Shown: positions 22,138-26,145 of the stretch, in pieces
How the letters are laid out: each line of letters opens with the position of its first letter
Position numbering within the stretch: position 1 is the first letter of the stretch
NCBI GenBank assembly: GCA_035623255.1
Contig: DASPTU010000058.1
Span: 1-26,145 of the forward strand
Source: JAFAGX01 sp035623255
Lineage (GTDB): Bacteria; Acidobacteriota; Terriglobia; Terriglobales; Acidobacteriaceae
Reading direction: 5' to 3'
Length of the DNA stretch: 26,145 bases
Notes under the pieces: model-generated
Seen by the model: only the letters and a program-made list of their open reading frames with translations
Told to the model about the DNA's origin: nothing
Database searches by the model: none
Translations under genes and position numbers: made by a program

Positions 22138-24693
22138 ATGGCGTCGGAAGAAACCACATCGATAGGTCAGGAAAGTCGCAGCCGTAATGCGCCTGCCGAT
22201 GACCGCTATGATGCCCAGCGGATTGAGACGAAATGGTTCGAGCGCTGGCAGAGTGACGGATCTCTCTACGCCGCCGAGCAGAGCTCGACCAAGCAGAAGT
22301 ATTACGTCCTGGAAATGCTGCCTTATCCGTCCGGCGTGTTGCACATGGGACATGTGCGCAACTACGCCATCGGCGATGCCCTCGCCCGCTACATGTGGAT
22401 GAACGGATACAACGTGCTTCATCCCATGGGATGGGATTCGTTTGGCCTTCCGGCCGAGAATGCCGCAATCTCGGCCAACACTCCGCCCCGCGAGTGGACG
22501 CTGCACAACATCGAAAACATGAAGCGACAAATGCGGCGTCTCGGGTTCGGTTATGACTGGTCGCGAGAGGTGACAACCTGTTTTCCCGAATACTATCGCT
22601 GGAACCAGTGGTTTTTTCTCAAGCTCTATGAAAAGGGCATGGCCTATCGCAAGAAAAGCAAGGTCAACTGGTGTCCGAAATGTGCAACAGTTCTAGCCAA
22701 TGAGCAAGTAGTAGACGGTTGTTGCTGGCGGCATGAGGACACTCCCGTCGAACAACGAGAGCTGGAGCAGTGGTTCTTGCGAATCACCAAGTACACCGAA
22801 GAGTTGCTGCGCGACCTCGACAAGCTCGAAGACTGGCCGGACAAAGTGCGTACCATGCAGCGCAACTGGATCGGCCGCAGCGAGGGCACGCTCGTCGACT
22901 TCAAAATTGACATGCCAGGGGCTGCTATAGTTACTGTCTTCACCACTCGTGTTGACACGATCTACGGTGCGACCTCGATTCAGTTGGCGCCCGAGCATCC
23001 GCTCGTAAGAACTCTCACTGAACATAATGATTTGCTGCGCGCCGAAGTTGAGCGCCTCCTTTCTGAGCAGCGCAAGGCCAAAGAGGCGGGAGACATCGGC
23101 GAGATCGAGAAACACGGTGCAAATACCGGACACTATGCCATCAATCCCTACAATCAGGAGAAGATTCCCATCTGGATCGCTAATTACATCCTGATGGACT
23201 ATGGCACCGGTGCGATCATGAGCGTTCCGGCGCATGATGACCGCGATTATGAATTCGCCAGAAAGTACAAAATAAAGATCCGCCTGGTTATCGTCCCGCG
23301 GTCCGACGACCCGGAAGAGACCATGACGGAGCCGCCGCTTCCTTTCGTTTCGATGAAAGGAACGCTCGTGAATTCAGGTGCGTTTAGCGGGATCGATTGC
23401 GAAGCAGCTATCGAAAAAATGTCAGCGTACGCTGAAGAGCACGGCTTCGGCAAAGCGGCCGTGACCTACCGTTTGAAAGACTGGGGCATCTCACGCCAGC
23501 GCTATTGGGGAACGCCTATCCCGATCCTCTACTGCGAGAAGGATGGCATCGTTCCGGTTCCTGAAAAGGATTTGCCGGTGATTTTGCCGGAAAAGGTCGA
23601 GATTACATTGACCGGTGGGTCTCCACTCACCCGAGTTCCGGAATTCGCCAACGTAACTTGCCCAAAGTGTGGAGGCCCGGCACGCCGGGAAACCGACACC
23701 ATGGACACCTTCGTGGACTCCTCCTGGTATTTCTATCGCTACACGGACGCGCGAAACGATAAGGCGCCGTTTGATTCGGAGGTCGTCGACTATTGGTTCC
23801 CGATCGATCAGTACATCGGCGGCGTCGAGCATGCCATTCTGCACCTTATTTATTCGCGCTTCTGGACCAAGTTCATGCGTGACATGGGCCTGGTGAAAAA
23901 TGACGAACCCATCGAGCGCCTCTTCACCCAAGGCATGGTGATCAAAGAGGGCGCGAAGATGTCCAAGAGTTTGGGCAACGTGGTCTCGCCCGACGAGATG
24001 GTCCGCCGCTATGGCGCCGACAGCGCCCGCTTGTACAGCTTATTTGCCGCGCCGCCTGACCGCGATCTCGATTGGCAGGATAAGGGAATTGAAGGTATCC
24101 ATCGCTTCCTGGGACGCGTGTATCGCTTCGTTGTCCGCAACGCCGCTAATGCCTCGGCAGCGCAGTTGCCTGCAAAATCGCTTTCGCCGCAAGCTCGCGC
24201 TCTTCAGCGCAAACTCCATCAAACCATCAAGCGAGTGAGCAATGATTTTCAGGGGCGCTGGCATTTCAACACCTCGGTGGCAGCGATCATGGAGTTAGTC
24301 AACGAGCTCTATGGCTCTGAAGAAGCAATTCAGAGAGGAGCAATGCCCGCACCTCTTTTGGCCGAGATTCAACGCACGCTTGTGCTCTTGCTCGCTCCTT
24401 TTGCGCCTTATCTCGCCCACGAACTCTGGGAGATTTTGGGAGAAAAGGGAAGCGTGCTTAGGCATCCCTGGCCGCAATACGATCCTGAGCTTGCCAAAGA
24501 GGAGCAAATCGAGATCCCGGTGCAGGTCAACGGCAAACTCCGAAGCGTTGTCGTTGTGCCGGCGGACGCGACCGAAGACGCGATTCGCGAGTCGGCATTG
24601 TCAGACGAAAAGATCAAGTCTGTAATCGCCGGGAAGCAGATCGTGAAGGTCATTCCTGTGCCTCGCAAGCTCGTCAGCATCGTCGTGCGATAG
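22138..24693 (+). CDS. leuS: Leucyl-tRNA synthetase
   Basis: This 851-residue class I synthetase charges tRNA(Leu). It shows the HIGH-type signature HMGH (69-72) in YPSGVLHMGHVRNY, KMSKS (607-611) in EGAKMSKSLGN, the CP1 editing domain with TTRVDTIYGAT and GAIMSVPAHDDRDYEFA, zinc-like Cys pairs CPKC in two places (about 180 and 507), GGVEHAILHL, and the C-terminal anticodon and VNGKLRSVV regions. Length is typical for bacterial LeuS. The N-terminus has a 20-residue polar extension before RYDAQRIETKW. No Shine-Dalgarno is seen; a -10-like TAAAAT lies at 22109-22114, giving a very short leader. No T-box structure is evident. asnA follows on the same strand. Confidence 0.98.
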   Translation: MASEETTSIGQESRSRNAPADDRYDAQRIETKWFERWQSDGSLYAAEQSSTKQKYYVLEMLPYPSGVLHMGHVRNYAIGDALARYMWMNGYNVLHPMGWDSFGLPAENAAISANTPPREWTLHNIENMKRQMRRLGFGYDWSREVTTCFPEYYRWNQWFFLKLYEKGMAYRKKSKVNWCPKCATVLANEQVVDGCCWRHEDTPVEQRELEQWFLRITKYTEELLRDLDKLEDWPDKVRTMQRNWIGRSEGTLVDFKIDMPGAAIVTVFTTRVDTIYGATSIQLAPEHPLVRTLTEHNDLLRAEVERLLSEQRKAKEAGDIGEIEKHGANTGHYAINPYNQEKIPIWIANYILMDYGTGAIMSVPAHDDRDYEFARKYKIKIRLVIVPRSDDPEETMTEPPLPFVSMKGTLVNSGAFSGIDCEAAIEKMSAYAEEHGFGKAAVTYRLKDWGISRQRYWGTPIPILYCEKDGIVPVPEKDLPVILPEKVEITLTGGSPLTRVPEFANVTCPKCGGPARRETDTMDTFVDSSWYFYRYTDARNDKAPFDSEVVDYWFPIDQYIGGVEHAILHLIYSRFWTKFMRDMGLVKNDEPIERLFTQGMVIKEGAKMSKSLGNVVSPDEMVRRYGADSARLYSLFAAPPDRDLDWQDKGIEGIHRFLGRVYRFVVRNAANASAAQLPAKSLSPQARALQRKLHQTIKRVSNDFQGRWHFNTSVAAIMELVNELYGSEEAIQRGAMPAPLLAEIQRTLVLLLAPFAPYLAHELWEILGEKGSVLRHPWPQYDPELAKEEQIEIPVQVNGKLRSVVVVPADATEDAIRESALSDEKIKSVIAGKQIVKVIPVPRKLVSIVVR

Positions 24694-24793
24694 TTTCTAT
24701 CCTCACCCCCTGCTGTGACCCGCGGCACTGACCCTGGGTTAATCGCTGGACTCTAATGAATCGTGACCATGCGGATGGGGAATTCCGTCTGCG

Positions 24794-24798
24794 AGGAG
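24794..24798 (+). promoter_or_regulatory. Ribosome binding site deciding the asnA start
   Basis: AGGAG six bases before the ATG at 24805. The earlier in-frame starts (GTG 24763, ATG 24799) lack a suitably spaced site, so the 14-residue extension they would add is probably not translated. Confidence 0.7.
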
Positions 24799-24804
24799 AT
24801 GATC

Positions 24805-25947
24805 ATGAGCACCGTCGTGCTGGACAAGAAAGCCGATCTGGCCGGACCCGGAATCGGCGACTATCGGGAATTGGAAAAGATTCTCCCCATCGACTACCAC
24901 TCACTGCTCGACCCCAGGGAAACGCAACAGGCCATCTTTCATGTGAAACGCTACATCGAGGACAACCTGTGCAAGGAACTGAACTTGATGATGGTCGAAG
25001 TGCCGCTGATTGTCGATGTTGAGAGCGGCGTGAATGACATGCTTGATCGCGATGGGTCTCGCACCCCCATCCAATTTCATATCTCAAACGATCATGGACT
25101 TCATCCCATCGACGCTCAGATCGTGCAAGCCGCGACCAAGTGGAAACGCGTAGCTCTCGAGCAGTTCGGCTGCACGGTGGGCGAGGGAATCTGCACCGAC
25201 ATGCGGGCCGTGCGCAAAGACTATTTCCTGGACCACGACCACTCGGCTTACGTTGATCAATGGGACTGGGAGCGCGTGATCATCTCCGAGCAGCGCAATC
25301 TCGACTTCCTTAAGGCAATTGTCAGCAAGATCTGGAAGGTCCTGGTCGGTGCCGAGAAGTTTGCGCAGTCATTGTTCCCTCAGCTGAACGACTATCGCTA
25401 TCCGAATCTTCCCGAGCAGCTTACCTTCCTGCACGCCGAAGAAATTCTCGATATGTACCCCGATTTGCCGCGTAAGCAGCGCGAGACGGCGGTTCTGCAG
25501 AAATACCCGGCAATTTTCATCATCGGCATCGGGTGGCCTTTGAAGGACGGATACCCGCATGAAATGCGCGCCTCCGATTACGACGATTGGATTACCGATA
25601 CGCACGAGGAAACCGGCCGCGACACCCACGGTCTCAACGGCGACATCCTGGTTTGGAACCATGTCAGCAAGCGCAGGCACGAACTGACCTCCATGGGCAT
25701 TCGTGTGACCGCGGAAACGCTGAAGAAACAACTGCAGATGGCGAAGCAGCTCGATTTCCTGAGCCTGCCTTATCATCGCGCGATTGTGAATAACGAAATT
25801 CCGCTTTCGATTGGCGGCGGGATTGGTCAGTCCCGCACCCTGATGCTGCTGCTTCGCAAAGCGCATCTAGGCGAGGTCAGCGTCACCGTCTGGCCGCGCA
25901 TCCTGAAGGAAATCTGCGCCAAGAAGAACATCTTTGTCTTGGAATAA
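24805..25947 (+). CDS. asnA: Aspartate-ammonia ligase (asparagine synthetase A)
   Basis: From the ATG at 24805 the protein has 380 residues. It matches the class II synthetase-like AsnA, which makes asparagine from aspartate, ammonia and ATP. Shared family strings include AYVDQWDWERV (148-158), AGEG-like VGEGICTDMRAVR, PDYDDW-like ASDYDDW, GLNGDILVWN, SSMGIRV-like TSMGIRV and SIGGGIGQSRTLMLLL. It is about 50 residues longer than E. coli AsnA, partly due to an N-terminal leader before the first helix. The gene is 111 bases downstream of leuS; no clear terminator lies between, so joint transcription is possible. A hairpin-containing repeat follows the stop. Confidence 0.95.
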   Translation: MSTVVLDKKADLAGPGIGDYRELEKILPIDYHSLLDPRETQQAIFHVKRYIEDNLCKELNLMMVEVPLIVDVESGVNDMLDRDGSRTPIQFHISNDHGLHPIDAQIVQAATKWKRVALEQFGCTVGEGICTDMRAVRKDYFLDHDHSAYVDQWDWERVIISEQRNLDFLKAIVSKIWKVLVGAEKFAQSLFPQLNDYRYPNLPEQLTFLHAEEILDMYPDLPRKQRETAVLQKYPAIFIIGIGWPLKDGYPHEMRASDYDDWITDTHEETGRDTHGLNGDILVWNHVSKRRHELTSMGIRVTAETLKKQLQMAKQLDFLSLPYHRAIVNNEIPLSIGGGIGQSRTLMLLLRKAHLGEVSVTVWPRILKEICAKKNIFVLE

Positions 25948-25948
25948 C

Positions 25949-26006
25949 CTGTCATCCAGAGGAAGTGGGAGCTTCGTGTTGCGAAGCTCCCCGAAGAAGA
26001 ATCTAT
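25949..26006. repeat. Degenerate intergenic repeat, copy 2, with 10-bp hairpin
   Basis: The edges CTGTCATCC-AGA (25949-25960) and GAAGAATCTAT (25996-26006) match copy 1 at 16424-16461. The centre contains a perfect stem GGGAGCTTCG (25967-25976) and CGAAGCTCCC (25982-25991) around a five-base loop. Lacking a T-run, it is a poor intrinsic terminator but may act as one with Rho or stabilise the asnA mRNA end. Confidence 0.5.
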
Positions 26007-26044
26007 CATCCGTGTCTCTGCGTCTCCGTGGTAGATTTTAGGTA

Positions 26045-26145
26045 ATGCACGACATCGCTGCCTGGGCTCTGAATGTTGCCGCGTTGCGGGGTGCCAGCTA
26101 CGCGGACGCCCGCATCGCCGACGATCGCCACCGCGCTCTATCGAC
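26045..26145 (+). CDS. TldD/PmbA family protein, N-terminal fragment
   Basis: The frame from the ATG at 26045 runs off the window after 33 codons. It reads a helix (MHDIAAWALNVAALR) followed by GASYADARIADDRHRALS, which matches the GA-x-YADVR-x-x-x-x-x-R start of TldD/PmbA metalloprotease subunits. Whether it is the TldD or the PmbA (TldE) partner cannot be told from so few residues. Confidence 0.7.
   Translation, partial: MHDIAAWALNVAALRGASYADARIADDRHRALS

Overview
The window reads as chromosomal DNA of an Acidobacteriota bacterium (Terriglobia/Koribacter-like). This assignment is inferred from gene flavour, not from a marker: a bacillithiol-type BshA, tandem PilZ protein, BBP2-like porin beside kdp, small secreted Cys protein and moderately GC-rich codon use. 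Coding is dense, with short gaps and several end overlaps. I see no rRNA, tRNA, CRISPR array, insertion sequence or phage gene.

Layout. (1) 1-1685: the 3' end of pstA, then pstB and phoU, the tail of a phosphate-uptake operon. (2) 1672-2910: a methyltransferase with an apparent signal peptide (minus) and a small secreted Cys protein (plus). (3) 2920-6300: a Kdp regulatory block in which KdpD is split. The membrane/kinase half is on the minus strand; the soluble KdpD+USP half is divergent and followed by kdpE and a strong terminator. The gap between the halves holds a perfect inverted repeat. (4) 6324-8292: a histidine kinase whose N-terminus matches the plant ethylene-receptor (ETR1) copper/ethylene-binding domain at every key position, then two small genes and what looks like a relic of a KdpE C-terminus. 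(5) 8319-15042: the potassium-uptake unit: candidate KdpE operator, outer-membrane porin, a 28-residue membrane peptide, kdpF, kdpA, kdpB, a 16-codon bridging ORF and kdpC, closed by a hairpin. (6) 15197-26145: mostly housekeeping genes: threonine synthase, an AlaX-type alanyl-tRNA editing protein, a LytS-type kinase without a partner regulator, bshA, a tandem-PilZ protein, a ChbG/HpnK-type deacetylase, leuS, asnA and the start of a TldD/PmbA protein.

How it fits together. Regions 3-5 look like one K+ homeostasis island: the two KdpD parts would sense K+/turgor and phosphorylate KdpE, which would act on sites resembling the E. coli KdpE operator (TTTAT-N6-TTTAC) upstream of the small genes and of the porin-kdp operon. 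The porin would admit K+ through the outer membrane and KdpFABC would pump it inward. The most unusual points are the ethylene-receptor-like kinase inside this island, the divergently split KdpD with a palindrome between the halves, and several tiny genes that standard gene calling could miss.
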